DNA of 64,000 nt from Bugula neritina (GCA_964035545.1 OZ037767.1:6872207-6936206); one strand, 5' to 3'; numbered from the stretch's first letter, positions 35,049-44,517 are shown. Numbers and translations are program-made. The notes: generated from the sequence alone by a model not told the origin.

Positions 35049-35353
35049 TGTGGTGGTTCGTGGAACTACCAGCAGCACAACATGTAGGGTCGCGTAATTG
35101 ACCCGGAACAATGAATAGCCAATTAGCGTAGTTGATAGTTAGCAGCAATTGTAGTTTCCCGCTGCTAACTCAGTCGAAGCTAGAGTGTGAAATAGATTAG
35201 ATGTGTAACTTGTTTGGAAATAATGTATCGTTTTTGTAATGTATAATTGTGTGTAAAATATACTCGTTCACTCGACTTATCCTGGTGCAGTTCTATAGTA
35301 AATAAATAGACTCTCTGGATAGCACATCAACCCCAAATCTGAAAACTATAACA
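35049..35353 (+). repeat. 5' LTR of element 3
   Basis: It starts TGTGGTGG and ends CTATAACA. U3 has a 9-bp-arm hairpin gttagcagc/gctgctaac (35138-35169), and aataaataga near 35303 could be the poly(A) signal. The PBS follows at 35355-35371. Confidence 0.95.
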
Positions 35354-35384
35354 GTGGTGGCAGCGGTGGGATAGTGCATCCAAG

Positions 35385-36338
35385 ATGGAGACTGAAAATG
35401 CTGGAACTCAACCACCGGCAATCGAAGGTGAGCGTAGAGACAATGCTGTAGAGACAATGCCTGTTAACCATGTAGTAGAAGAGCGAAGGGTTCCGCGAGA
35501 ACTAGCTGAGGACCGCTACAGGTTAAAGGCGCCCACCTTCACGGGTGAAGAGGAGGTGGAACAATTTATCCAAGAGTTTAGCGACGTAATGGACGTCGCT
35601 CAGTGGCCCCCTAGGGTGGCCTTGCTGAAGCTTAGAATGGCATTGATGGACAAAGCCAAGCCCTATGGGCTGGGCGTAGACATTGATAATATCTTTGCTT
35701 CTCTGCGGGCCCGCTTTGGCCTCTCTGCTACAGATGCCAGGGCCCGATTGCAGAGGTTGCGGCGTGATCCCCGCACCCCGCTGCGGGAGCATGCCGCCGC
35801 GGTCATGAAGCTGGCACAGATCGCGTACGGCGACTTGCCCCCAGTCAACCGCGAGAGGTACACCCTCGACGCTTTCATAGCATCTGTCGACGATCTGGGT
35901 CTCCACCACCAGTTTCTAGCTAGGGGAGTCACCACCGTTGAAGATGCTCTGACTGAGGGGGAAGCTTACCTCCTAGCTAATCAAATGCATAAAAGTCGCG
36001 GAAGCTCCCGCCAAGTGGAGATAGACCGCGCAGACACGGCCGCGGGACAAGGGGAGGAAACCCCCGCCGCGGCTGCCGTGTCCCAGTTGGCGACGGCATC
36101 AAAAGTCACTCAACTGACGGACATGCTAGCCAAGCTGATAGCAACACTGACACCACAAAACCCAGTGAGTACCGCCCCTGAGCCCATGCGGCCATCGGCG
36201 CCGCCACAGGGAGAAACAGTCAGTTTTTGCTGGGAGTGCGGAAATCAAGGACATTTCCGCCGTTATTGTCCCTTCCTAAACCAGGGGTTAAACTACCGCG
36301 GCCTGCAGATGTTCCCACCTTCCGCGGGCCGACGATGA
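35385..36338 (+). CDS. gag: Element 3 gag (capsid and nucleocapsid)
   Basis: This 317-residue ORF begins 31 nt after the LTR. It is the structural protein that packages the element RNA. Residues about 45-190 form a Gypsy-type capsid (YRLKAPTFTGEEEVEQFIQEF, a helical region, then YTLDAFIASVDD). A Pro/Ala-rich linker leads to one CCHC knuckle with C282, C285, H290 and C295 (CX2CX4HX4C). The ORF ends at TGA 36336-36338 inside the pol overlap. It is GC-rich compared with flanking DNA. A single zinc knuckle is normal for the group. Confidence 0.92.
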   Translation: METENAGTQPPAIEGERRDNAVETMPVNHVVEERRVPRELAEDRYRLKAPTFTGEEEVEQFIQEFSDVMDVAQWPPRVALLKLRMALMDKAKPYGLGVDIDNIFASLRARFGLSATDARARLQRLRRDPRTPLREHAAAVMKLAQIAYGDLPPVNRERYTLDAFIASVDDLGLHHQFLARGVTTVEDALTEGEAYLLANQMHKSRGSSRQVEIDRADTAAGQGEETPAAAAVSQLATASKVTQLTDMLAKLIATLTPQNPVSTAPEPMRPSAPPQGETVSFCWECGNQGHFRRYCPFLNQGLNYRGLQMFPPSAGRR

Positions 36339-39300
36339 AACCTCCAGGGAAGAAGAAACGCAGGTCACCCAGACGGGTACCGCGTACTGGCAACCAACAG
36401 TGGCAACAGCCACGACGGACCAGCAAGGGGCTTCGCCCCGCGGCTGCCTTTTCTATGCCCCTTCACAACAGATTCACAGGGCTACAAGTCCAAGAATCTG
36501 GATGGGAGCACACAAAGGTAGCTGAGAATCTAGCCTCGGCACCCCCGAGGCCTACCTACCACCGCCCTAAGAGACCTCCTTCGCGACCCAAAGCGAGGGA
36601 GGTACTCCCTGCGAGAGTAAGGCCTGAAGGGAGAGTTCAGGTGCAGCCCCATGGGAACAGCTATTTCTTGCCCGGTAAACTGGAAGGCAAAGCTGTTACT
36701 TTCCTCATTGATTCGGGCTGTACCACAAACCTCTTAAGCCGCCAACTCTTCGACACCCTCAGTGCTAGGGTCAGGGGCGAGATGGAAGCATACGAAGGGG
36801 AATATGGCACCCTAGCTGACGGGTCGTGCCTTCCCTTCTATGGTATAATTGAGCTGACGGGACAAGTCCGTGATCAAACGATCCAAGAGACGTTCATCGT
36901 CAGTCAGCTCAAGGAGGATGCTATCCTCGGGATGCCGTTCCTTAAACGGCACGGATGTCACATAGATTTTAGCAGATCTGCAATGATGATGTCCGGGCGG
37001 GAACTCGCCTGCGTCGACAAGTTCGGCCGCCCTTTAGTGGGAGGTGTGCAAGTGGTACGCAACCGTATCATACCAGGCCGCTCCCGGGCTACCATTCACT
37101 GCAGGGTGAATAGTAGCCGGATCTCTGGACTCGGTGTGGTTGAAGGCGCGCACGAAAAGATCCAACTTGCCAGCAGTCTGAATCAGCTGACTGAGCAAGG
37201 GGAGATCTTAGTGCAGTGCGTCAACCCCTTTACCGAGCCTATCAAGCTCCCGGCTGGGTCGATGCTGGGCCGTTTTCACTCTGTTCAGGAGGGAGACGTA
37301 GGCCCGTCGCTGGGTGATGCAACAGAGGCACTCCCTCAGTGCCCTATTCAGGGACGAGGGGCAGTCCCAACACATCTCCGGGAGTTATACGAAACAGCCA
37401 GTGGCGGCTGCGCGAGTAACAGAGAACGCCAAGCTATGGCTAAGTTACTACGCGACTACGGTGATGTGTTCAGCAGCGGAGAGCATGACGTGGGACTGAC
37501 TGGAATTGTCAGACACGAAATACCGCTGACTGCAGGGACAGTCCCTGTCCGGCAGCCCACACGCAGGCTGGGGCCGGAGAAAGAGAAGGAGGTTAGCCGA
37601 CAAGTACGGGATCTTTTGGACCGGGGACTGATAGAGCCCGCCCACAGTGCGTGGAGCTCGCCAGTCGTACTGGTCCGGAAGAAAGACGGCAGTTGGCGGT
37701 TCTGTGTGGACTACCGCAAACTCAATAGCGTAATCATACAGGACGCCTACCCTCTACCTCGTATTGACGAGTCATTGGACGCCCTAGCCGGCAGCAAGTA
37801 CTTCAGTACGTTAGACTTGTTAAGCGGCTATTGGCAGGTTCCTCTGAGTCCCGACGCCCAAGAGAAAGCGGCGTTTATCACAAGGGACGGTTTGTGGAAG
37901 TGGAAGGTGCTGCCCTTCGGGTTAACCTCCGCCCCAGCCACCTTCCAGAGGCTGATGGAACAAGTCCTTAGCGGACTCCATTGGAAGACACTGCTGGTCT
38001 ACCTCGATGATGTCATCGTAATCTCTCCAGACTTCGAGACACATGTCAGTCGTCTGCAGGAGGTTTTCGAGAGACTCCGAGGTGCCGGTCTTAAGCTCAA
38101 ACCTTCCAAGTGCGCTCTATTGCAGCCGGAGGTCAAGTACCTGGGGCACGTTGTCGGTCGAAACGGCGTGGCAACGGATCCCGAAAAGGTACGGGCAGTA
38201 GAAGACTGGGTCACCCCCCAAGACTTGACCGGACTCCGGGCTTTCTTGGGGCTGGTAGGGTATTACAGGCAATACATACCAGACTTTGCGGGCATAGCCC
38301 AGCCGTTAAACCGGCTCACCGCAAAGGGAGTGACGTGGCAGTGGACTCCAGTCGAACAAGAAGCGTTCGACCGCCTCAAGGGCTGCCTACTAACGGCGCC
38401 CATCTTGGCCTACCCAGACCCCACTCTGGAGTACATCCTAGACACAGACGCCAGTGACCAGAATGTTGGCGCTGTGCTGTCACAAGTGCAGGAAGGCCGA
38501 GAGGTAGTAGTAGCCTACTACAGCAAGTCTCTCTCACCCGCTGAACGAAATTACTGCACTACCCGCAAGGAGCTGCTGGCAGTAATCAAGTCAGTGAAGC
38601 ACTTCAGACCATACCTATATGGCAGGAAGTTCCGGCTGCGTACGGATCATGCCTCGCTGATCTGGTTGTGCAGGAGAGCAGAGCCCTCTAGTCAGGTCGC
38701 CCGGTGGCTCGAAATCCTAGCTGAATTCTCATACCGGATCGAACATCGACCGGGCAAGAGACACAGCAATGCGGATGGGTTGAGTCGCCGACCTGACAGA
38801 GGTTGCAAACAGTGTCTCAACATCGAGAGGAGGGATGGAGGTCCCCCGCGATGCGAGTTGGAGATGCTGGCTCACCACGGAGCACCGTTTGACTGGGACC
38901 AAGGTCAACTCAGACAAAGAGTTGATGAGTCCCCGGAGGATGTACAAAACCTCCGCGCCAACCCTGTACTGGCCGGTAATGTTCGAGAGCTGAAGAAGCT
39001 CCAAGAAGAGCTGCCTGGAGTCGTGGCAGACATATACCGGGCCAAAAGGGAAGGGCGACGACCCAGCGAGGAACGCATACGACAGGGATGCGCCGAGTTC
39101 CGGCTATACTGTCAGCGTTGGGACTCGCTGCGGATCGGGCAGGATGGGTTACTAACCATCTCTCTAGCTGCCAGCGGCAGACACCCGGAAAGGAAGAGGG
39201 TAGTCTGTCCCACGGCCATCCGCCGTGAGTTGATTTGGGATACTCACAAACAGGCCCACGCAGGGGTCAAGAGAGTGATATCCAAATTACGACTCCGGTG

Positions 39301-40858
39301 GTATTGGCCGCAAATGGAGCGTGACGTCCGGCTCAGAGTCAAACAGTGTGAGATCTGCCAGGCCAGTAAGCATAGCCGCCCCCCTGGTGAAGCAGGACGG
39401 CGGAGGCTATACGCTGGTAGACCCTGGCAAGTAGTCGCTGTAGACCTGGTCGGACCCATGCCCCTGACCCCCAGAGGCAATAATTGGATCCTAGTACTAA
39501 CCGACCACTTTACTAGGTGGGCGGATGCTCTGGCTATCCCAGATGCATCAGCCCCAACAGTGGCCAGGGCACTAGACCAACATGTATTCTGTTATTTTGG
39601 GCTCCCCGAACAGATACACTCTGATCAAGGCGCTCAATTCCAGTCTCAACTGATGAGCGACCTTTGCCGCCTCTGGGGAGTAAATCAGAGCAGGACCACC
39701 CCCTACCACCCTCAAGGTAACGGGGTGGTGGAGCGCAACAACCGGATGCTAGGTGATGCGCTCCGGAGTCTCCTCCTTGGACGAGGTCAAGAGGAATGGG
39801 ATACGGTGTTGCCGCAAGTCATGCGTGCATACCGTAGCACCCCACACACCAGTACTGGTGAGACCCCAAACCTCTTGATGCTCGGGAGAGAGACTCGTGT
39901 CCCCGACCATCTCACCTATCACGTTCCAGAGCAAGATAACTCAGTCCACGAGTATGCCAGTGAACTAGTGGAACGGATGAAGGCCGCACACGATATACTG
40001 CGCCAACAGCAGTGGAAGGTGCGGCACGAAGATTCCGATGAACCACCCCTCTATCAAAGGGGAGATAAGGTGTGGATGGTCAATTACCGTAGGCGCCGCG
40101 GACAGGCTGATAAGCTGAAGCCTAAGTTCGTAGGCCCCTACGTGGTTGTCGAGGCTATGCCCAATCATACGTACAAGATTGAGCGCTCAGGACAGGTATC
40201 TATCCAGAATGAGTCTCGCTTGAAACCGTATTGGGCTAGCCCCGGCGGAGTGGGAGAAGCCCCCCCGTTGTTAGAGCCCAGGAGGCAGACAACAACGCGC
40301 GGGCGACGGCGGCATGGACCTGAATACGAAGTGGTCATACCGCGGGAAGAAAACTTGGTGAGAGAGGAGCGGCAGCTTCTACCAACAGAAGCGTGTCCGC
40401 CACCGCCAAGTCTAATTCCATCACTTCCAGAAACCGAGCCGGTTCCGGAAGTGCAAACCCCCACGGAGGGAGGGGCTCCATCCGGAGAACAAGAAGAGGT
40501 GACCGCTAACGGTGAAGTAGAGACGCCATTAGAGGCCCCTACTAACGAACCGGCAAGCGTGTCACCCCCCCTAGAAAGGGGACAGCGTACGAGGCAACCC
40601 CCCGCATACTTGAAGGACTTCATATGCGACTGCGTTAAAAGCGGCGTGTATGAAAGTCTAGGGGAAAACCGTACGAGAAAAGTATCGAGCAAATGTGGGA
40701 GTTGTCAACACCACGGAAATATCAACTTTTGTATCGGCGGAGATAGAAACAAAATTCATCCGCCGGGTGCACAAAGTCTTAATCACCCACCCCAACCACG
40801 TTGCTCGATCTTTTCATACGCTGATGCAGTCAAGAGTAGACGTGTTCCTAAGCAGTAG
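36227..40858 (+). CDS. pol: Element 3 pol: protease, RT, RNase H, integrase
   Basis: This open frame of 1,543 codons is in the -1 frame relative to gag and overlaps it by 112 nt; it has no obvious start of its own, so frameshifting is expected. Domains by residue: aspartic protease with LIDSG (Asp162) and AILGMPFL; RT about 440-630 (VDYRKLNS, STLDLLSGYWQVPL, LPFGLTSAPATFQRLM, YLDD from Tyr592); RNase H from DTDASD (739); integrase HHCC from H1007, catalytic D1073, D1133 and E1169 (DDE with 35 residues before the Glu); GPY motif (KFVGPYVVVE). No chromodomain. The tail is Pro-rich. All catalytic residues are present. Confidence 0.95.
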   Translation: MLGVRKSRTFPPLLSLPKPGVKLPRPADVPTFRGPTMKPPGKKKRRSPRRVPRTGNQQWQQPRRTSKGLRPAAAFSMPLHNRFTGLQVQESGWEHTKVAENLASAPPRPTYHRPKRPPSRPKAREVLPARVRPEGRVQVQPHGNSYFLPGKLEGKAVTFLIDSGCTTNLLSRQLFDTLSARVRGEMEAYEGEYGTLADGSCLPFYGIIELTGQVRDQTIQETFIVSQLKEDAILGMPFLKRHGCHIDFSRSAMMMSGRELACVDKFGRPLVGGVQVVRNRIIPGRSRATIHCRVNSSRISGLGVVEGAHEKIQLASSLNQLTEQGEILVQCVNPFTEPIKLPAGSMLGRFHSVQEGDVGPSLGDATEALPQCPIQGRGAVPTHLRELYETASGGCASNRERQAMAKLLRDYGDVFSSGEHDVGLTGIVRHEIPLTAGTVPVRQPTRRLGPEKEKEVSRQVRDLLDRGLIEPAHSAWSSPVVLVRKKDGSWRFCVDYRKLNSVIIQDAYPLPRIDESLDALAGSKYFSTLDLLSGYWQVPLSPDAQEKAAFITRDGLWKWKVLPFGLTSAPATFQRLMEQVLSGLHWKTLLVYLDDVIVISPDFETHVSRLQEVFERLRGAGLKLKPSKCALLQPEVKYLGHVVGRNGVATDPEKVRAVEDWVTPQDLTGLRAFLGLVGYYRQYIPDFAGIAQPLNRLTAKGVTWQWTPVEQEAFDRLKGCLLTAPILAYPDPTLEYILDTDASDQNVGAVLSQVQEGREVVVAYYSKSLSPAERNYCTTRKELLAVIKSVKHFRPYLYGRKFRLRTDHASLIWLCRRAEPSSQVARWLEILAEFSYRIEHRPGKRHSNADGLSRRPDRGCKQCLNIERRDGGPPRCELEMLAHHGAPFDWDQGQLRQRVDESPEDVQNLRANPVLAGNVRELKKLQEELPGVVADIYRAKREGRRPSEERIRQGCAEFRLYCQRWDSLRIGQDGLLTISLAASGRHPERKRVVCPTAIRRELIWDTHKQAHAGVKRVISKLRLRWYWPQMERDVRLRVKQCEICQASKHSRPPGEAGRRRLYAGRPWQVVAVDLVGPMPLTPRGNNWILVLTDHFTRWADALAIPDASAPTVARALDQHVFCYFGLPEQIHSDQGAQFQSQLMSDLCRLWGVNQSRTTPYHPQGNGVVERNNRMLGDALRSLLLGRGQEEWDTVLPQVMRAYRSTPHTSTGETPNLLMLGRETRVPDHLTYHVPEQDNSVHEYASELVERMKAAHDILRQQQWKVRHEDSDEPPLYQRGDKVWMVNYRRRRGQADKLKPKFVGPYVVVEAMPNHTYKIERSGQVSIQNESRLKPYWASPGGVGEAPPLLEPRRQTTTRGRRRHGPEYEVVIPREENLVREERQLLPTEACPPPPSLIPSLPETEPVPEVQTPTEGGAPSGEQEEVTANGEVETPLEAPTNEPASVSPPLERGQRTRQPPAYLKDFICDCVKSGVYESLGENRTRKVSSKCGSCQHHGNINFCIGGDRNKIHPPGAQSLNHPPQPRCSIFSYADAVKSRRVPKQ
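36287..36327 (+). promoter_or_regulatory. Candidate -1 ribosomal frameshift signal at gag-pol overlap
   Basis: G TTA AAC (36287-36293) is phased exactly as X XXY YYZ in the gag frame. GUUAAAC is a known working variant of the -1 slippery heptamer (nidovirus literature). Downstream, CCGCGG at 36296-36301 can pair with CCGCGG at 36322-36327. The 2-nt spacer is shorter than usual, so the stem may be only partly formed on the ribosome. Confidence 0.5.
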
Positions 40859-40907
40859 TTCAAACCATTTCACACATTCAGTATGTCTTACGACAACAGA
40901 TCGTGGG

Positions 40908-41172
40908 GTGAGTTAACTATATCTTAATACGAAACTAGATTGCATCGCTCAGCTCTGACTCACTGAGTCAATCGAGCTGGAGATAGGTTAGTGAAATACC
41001 GTAGTAAGAACTCAGTTTGACTTAGAGATTTTTATAATCTCATTGCAATACGTGTTCTATCTGACTATTCACTACCATAAATCTCTACGAGGTAACTGAA
41101 TTAGGAGTTGCCAAGCTATTCAAGCTGACAACACGGCAGTGTACTGTATTAACACTGTTGAAACTTTTTCAG
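40908..41172 (+). other. Possible intron placing the third ORF on a spliced RNA
   Basis: A strong donor (gtgagtt) follows the pol stop, and the acceptor aactttttcag lies just inside the third ORF. Splicing would remove 265 nt and could express the third ORF separately from pol. This is read from consensus only. Confidence 0.35.
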
Positions 41173-41960
41173 ATTACACTCGACCCGCTACAACCAGGGT
41201 ACGGGATAGAACACTTCCCGCTCCGTATCCGGAGGAGTATGCCAGTGGTGACCGGCCTGAGCCACTACGCCGCCGTTGGCGGTGGGTGTCTCCACAAACA
41301 GAGGAAGAAATAGAGACGGCCTGGGGGTCCAGAGGACGGACGAGATGCCAGATCTGTGGTGAAGATTGCGCCTCTCACCGCTCCCTTAAACTACACGTCA
41401 ATGCTCATCTCCTACTGACATTCTGCCCCTGCGGGTACAATGATGTGTATCCCTACCCCGTCACCAGACACAGAGCGGCGGGCTGTTTCCCTGGAGAAAA
41501 CTACGTGGTCGACGCTAAGCTATACCTGGAGTTCCTCACACTTATACGACCTCTGGTGAAGAAGGCCATGCTGTTAGCCGTTCTGTCCTCGGGGTTCCAA
41601 CGTGTGTTAGACAACGCCCGCCAACAATCCCCGTTGGTGTCTGACCGCCCTCAAATTACATACACCCCCGAGGAAATTACATATCCAGAAGAAGGAGAGA
41701 TCTCCCCTACCCCGACGAAGAGACGAACCAGGTCCCCCAGTCCACCCTTGCGCCGCAGACGGACACCGTCCCCAGACCCAGTACGCCTAGCCACAGTAGA
41801 AGAACGCCTTCTGCGATTACAAGAAGAATTCACCCAGCTGGCACCAGATCTACTTAACACTACAACAGGACTCTTCCAGCTGAAGGGATCCGTATGCCGT
41901 ATGAAACGGAAACTGCGTACATGCCAAGCCAAGCACCGGCGTGCCCAACAAGGACTCTAG
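41139..41960 (+). CDS. Element 3 third ORF: paired zinc fingers plus coiled coil
   Basis: This 273-residue ORF lies downstream of pol in a different frame. Finger 1: CQIC...LHVNAH (CX2CX12HX3H); finger 2: CPCGYNDVYPYPVTRHRAAGC (CPC...H...C). The order and spacing match elements 1 and 2, although sequence identity is low. An EFLTLIRPL segment corresponds to FPEFRDLILPH in element 1. A basic Arg/Ser/Pro linker (KRRTRSPSPPLRRRRTP) and a C-terminal heptad-rich helix (ATVEERLLRLQEEFTQL) follow. There is no signal peptide or membrane helix, so it is not an envelope. The Arg-rich linker suggests nuclear localisation or RNA/DNA binding (inference). The ATG at 41139 may be bypassed by splicing. Confidence 0.8.
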   Translation: MYCINTVETFSDYTRPATTRVRDRTLPAPYPEEYASGDRPEPLRRRWRWVSPQTEEEIETAWGSRGRTRCQICGEDCASHRSLKLHVNAHLLLTFCPCGYNDVYPYPVTRHRAAGCFPGENYVVDAKLYLEFLTLIRPLVKKAMLLAVLSSGFQRVLDNARQQSPLVSDRPQITYTPEEITYPEEGEISPTPTKRRTRSPSPPLRRRRTPSPDPVRLATVEERLLRLQEEFTQLAPDLLNTTTGLFQLKGSVCRMKRKLRTCQAKHRRAQQGL

Positions 41961-42247
41961 TTGACTACCCGGAGTACTCCAACTCCGCCTCTTGGGAGAA
42001 GCCAAGAGGTCATGTAAATGTTTGACTGCTTAACAGGTTATCCCCTGTCTAACACCACAGCTAGCTAGTATTCCTCGTCTATCTACAGCTGGCCAATTGT
42101 ATGCAACGGATCGTTACGATGACTCTGTATTATTATTATGTCTCTTCCTGTATATTATGTGTTATTTTTGTCCACTGATGTATGTAGTTATTAATGAATG
42201 TTTTTTTTATATATATCAGAAAGATGGCTTTCTGCTGGTGGGGGCGG

Positions 42248-42552
42248 TGTGGTGGTTCGTGGAACTACCAGCAGCACAACATGTAGGGTCGCGTAATTGA
42301 CCCGGAACAATGAATAGCCAATTAGCGTAGTTGATAGTTAGCAGCAATTGTAGTTTCCCGCTGCTAACTCAGTCGAAGCTAGAGTGTGAAATAGATTAGA
42401 TGTGTAACTTGTTTGGAAATAATGTATCGTTTTTGTAATGTATAATTGTGTGTAAAATATACTCGTTCACTCGACTTATCCTGGTGCAGTTCTATAGTAA
42501 ATAAATAGACTCTCTGGATAGCACATCAACCCCAAATCTGAAAATTATAACA
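42248..42552 (+). repeat. 3' LTR of element 3
   Basis: It is identical to the 5' LTR except for one C-to-T difference near its end, and is followed by ATAT. Confidence 0.96.
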
Positions 42553-42977
42553 ATATAAAAAAACAAGATTATCTCCCTTATAAATTTATATAATTTTGAA
42601 ATAACTGCCACTCTTTATACTTTATGTCATGCATAGAGTTTAACGCAACGTCATAACATTTGAATTTTCATCATTCATTGTTACTCTGAAAATGGGGGCA
42701 GTGGTGCTCGAAATATTAGTCAATTACTTTGCTTAATAAAGTAGGTAGTAAAATCACAATTTTTTTGGTATACTTATTCATATATACATAACTATAAGTA
42801 GGCAACAGTGGTGTTTGAAAGATACTATAAGTTTAAGTTATTTACCTTAATCTAAATCTTTAACGATTAATTTATAGGCCTATTCAGTATTCATGTGCGT
42901 AGATAGTTGCAAAAAAGTTGGTTGACATTCGTATTACGTAAAATTTCATTCGCAAATAGAATTTATATTTTACTTAC

Positions 42978-43086
42978 TTAGAAAAGATTAATAGTTGTAC
43001 AGTCACCGGTCTCGATCATCAGCTGATAGAAACTGGTACCAGAGACTTTACCAGGATGTACAGTTGTACAGATGTGAGGTGAGGTT
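42978..43086 (-). pseudogene. Kunitz-like exon, eroded
   Basis: On the - strand an acceptor (tgactgcag) opens TSPHICTTVHPGKVSGTSFY followed by ETGDC, then TAA and a donor (gtaagt). The Cys, Gly-rich turn, aromatic and Cys order resembles the atypical Kunitz domain at 51.5 kb, which also lacks Cys2. The stop before the donor suggests a dead exon. Confidence 0.35.
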
Positions 43087-43189
43087 CTGCAGTCACAGAC
43101 TTTTTCATCTTTAATTTTACTTTTTCTTTTGAATATTTGACTATTGGCAGCAGAGGTGCAGAGACAGTATCCTTGCATGTGTATACTTT

Positions 43190-43216
43190 AAACTCTACAT
43201 GTGTAATCATCATATT
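43190..43216. repeat. 27-bp exact direct repeat, copy 1
   Basis: The same 27 bases, starting aaactctacatgtgtaatca, recur at 44455-44481, 1,265 bp away. Confidence 0.9.
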
Positions 43217-44517
43217 AATCTACTTTCTATGAAACCTTTTCCTATTAGCCTGGGATCTAGTTTTCTTCTTTCTTTGAAGTTTGTCTAATTCCTTCCTGAC
43301 AAAAGTTGTTTTGCTGAAACTTAATTGGAAGGCTTGGCTATTAGTTTTTTCTGCTTGTATATTTCAACCCTGATAGTTTTTGCTGCATGTCTGGTGTTGT
43401 GAGACCCTCAACTTAGACATTTTTTTTTATTGTTTGAACATTTTTATTTTAACTCAAAACATATGTTACATGAAATGTATTTTTAAAAATTGCATTTAAG
43501 CAATTTAAAAACTGTTTGTGTGTTTCCATTCTGAGTAGGTGTTGAAAATGCTTGATTGCCAGTCTCGTGTGTCTCAGCTCCTTACCATCTACGTCTTGCA
43601 TGTTGCTTTATTGTCATAAACAAAAGCCATATTTAAATATTTTATTTTCTTAAGAAATTTATATTAACTACACTTGCATAGTTATAATTGCTTAAAAACC
43701 AGTTTTTTATAGTGTGTAGGAGTTTATGTTTATGTGAAATATACAAATTTAATGTTACTCGCTGAAGCTGAAGTAAAAAACTAAAAACTACACTATTACT
43801 ATATTAGATTAACAATTATCAATTTTGCTTTAATTACTACAAACAATTAGAAACTATATTATAGGTATTGTAATTTTACAATACATCCCAGCATCATGAG
43901 CTAGGTGACAAAAACCAGGAAATAATTCTTATCTATTCCTATTGAAAGGGTCGCTAAGTTGAGGCAACTGCTCAATTCCACTTCTAGCTTTGTTGTTTTT
44001 GCTTTAGACTTTAAAGTACATTTGACTCACTGAGACTTTTAGTGGCTCTTAACTTGTTCTGAAAATAACATATATGATTATTACTATAGACAAGTCAAAC
44101 ACTATACTATAAGGTAGAGCAGGCAAAGAAAATAATTTTATTTTATTTTCAAATTTGATCCCTCTTTTAAACATGATTTTAGTAGTAAAAAATCTACAGG
44201 TATATTGTACAGTATATGCTGTTAAGTTACTTCTGCTTTCATGCATGCATAATAGTATATTAGTGCCACAGAAGCACACAAAAGGCCAACATTTTCAAAA
44301 ATGTTAGTGTGATTTTTTTTAAAAAGCTGTATATCTGTAGCAACCAACTACATAACTATAAGTTTATAACTAGAATCTAATTGAATAAAGCCCAAAAAAG
44401 TTTAGAGTTTTTAAAATAGTTCAATAAAACTGCATGGTTATAAGAATATTGTCAAAACTCTACATGTGTAATCATCATATTTTCCCTTGTATTCTTTTAC
44501 TTTATGTATATATATAA

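Larger units (their letters stand above)
35049..42552 (+). mobile_element. Full-length, apparently intact Ty3/Gypsy retrotransposon (element 3)
   Basis: It is 7,504 bp, with 305-bp LTRs differing at one base (C in gaaaactata, T in gaaaattata) and flanking ATAT at 35045-35048 and 42553-42556. Order: LTR, tRNA-Leu-like PBS, gag, pol in the -1 frame, third ORF, purine-rich tract (ctggtgggggcgg), LTR. Every ORF is open. Near-identical LTRs imply very recent insertion, and the element may still be mobile. It is the autonomous counterpart that elements 1 and 2 lack. Confidence 0.96.

Noticed and set aside
38729-40692. Antisense ORFs up to 175 codons
   Set aside because: Shadows of the GC-rich pol frame; no independent signals.
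41139-41960. Envelope gene interpretation of the third ORF
   Set aside because: No signal peptide, membrane helix or fusion-like segment; instead zinc fingers and a coiled coil.
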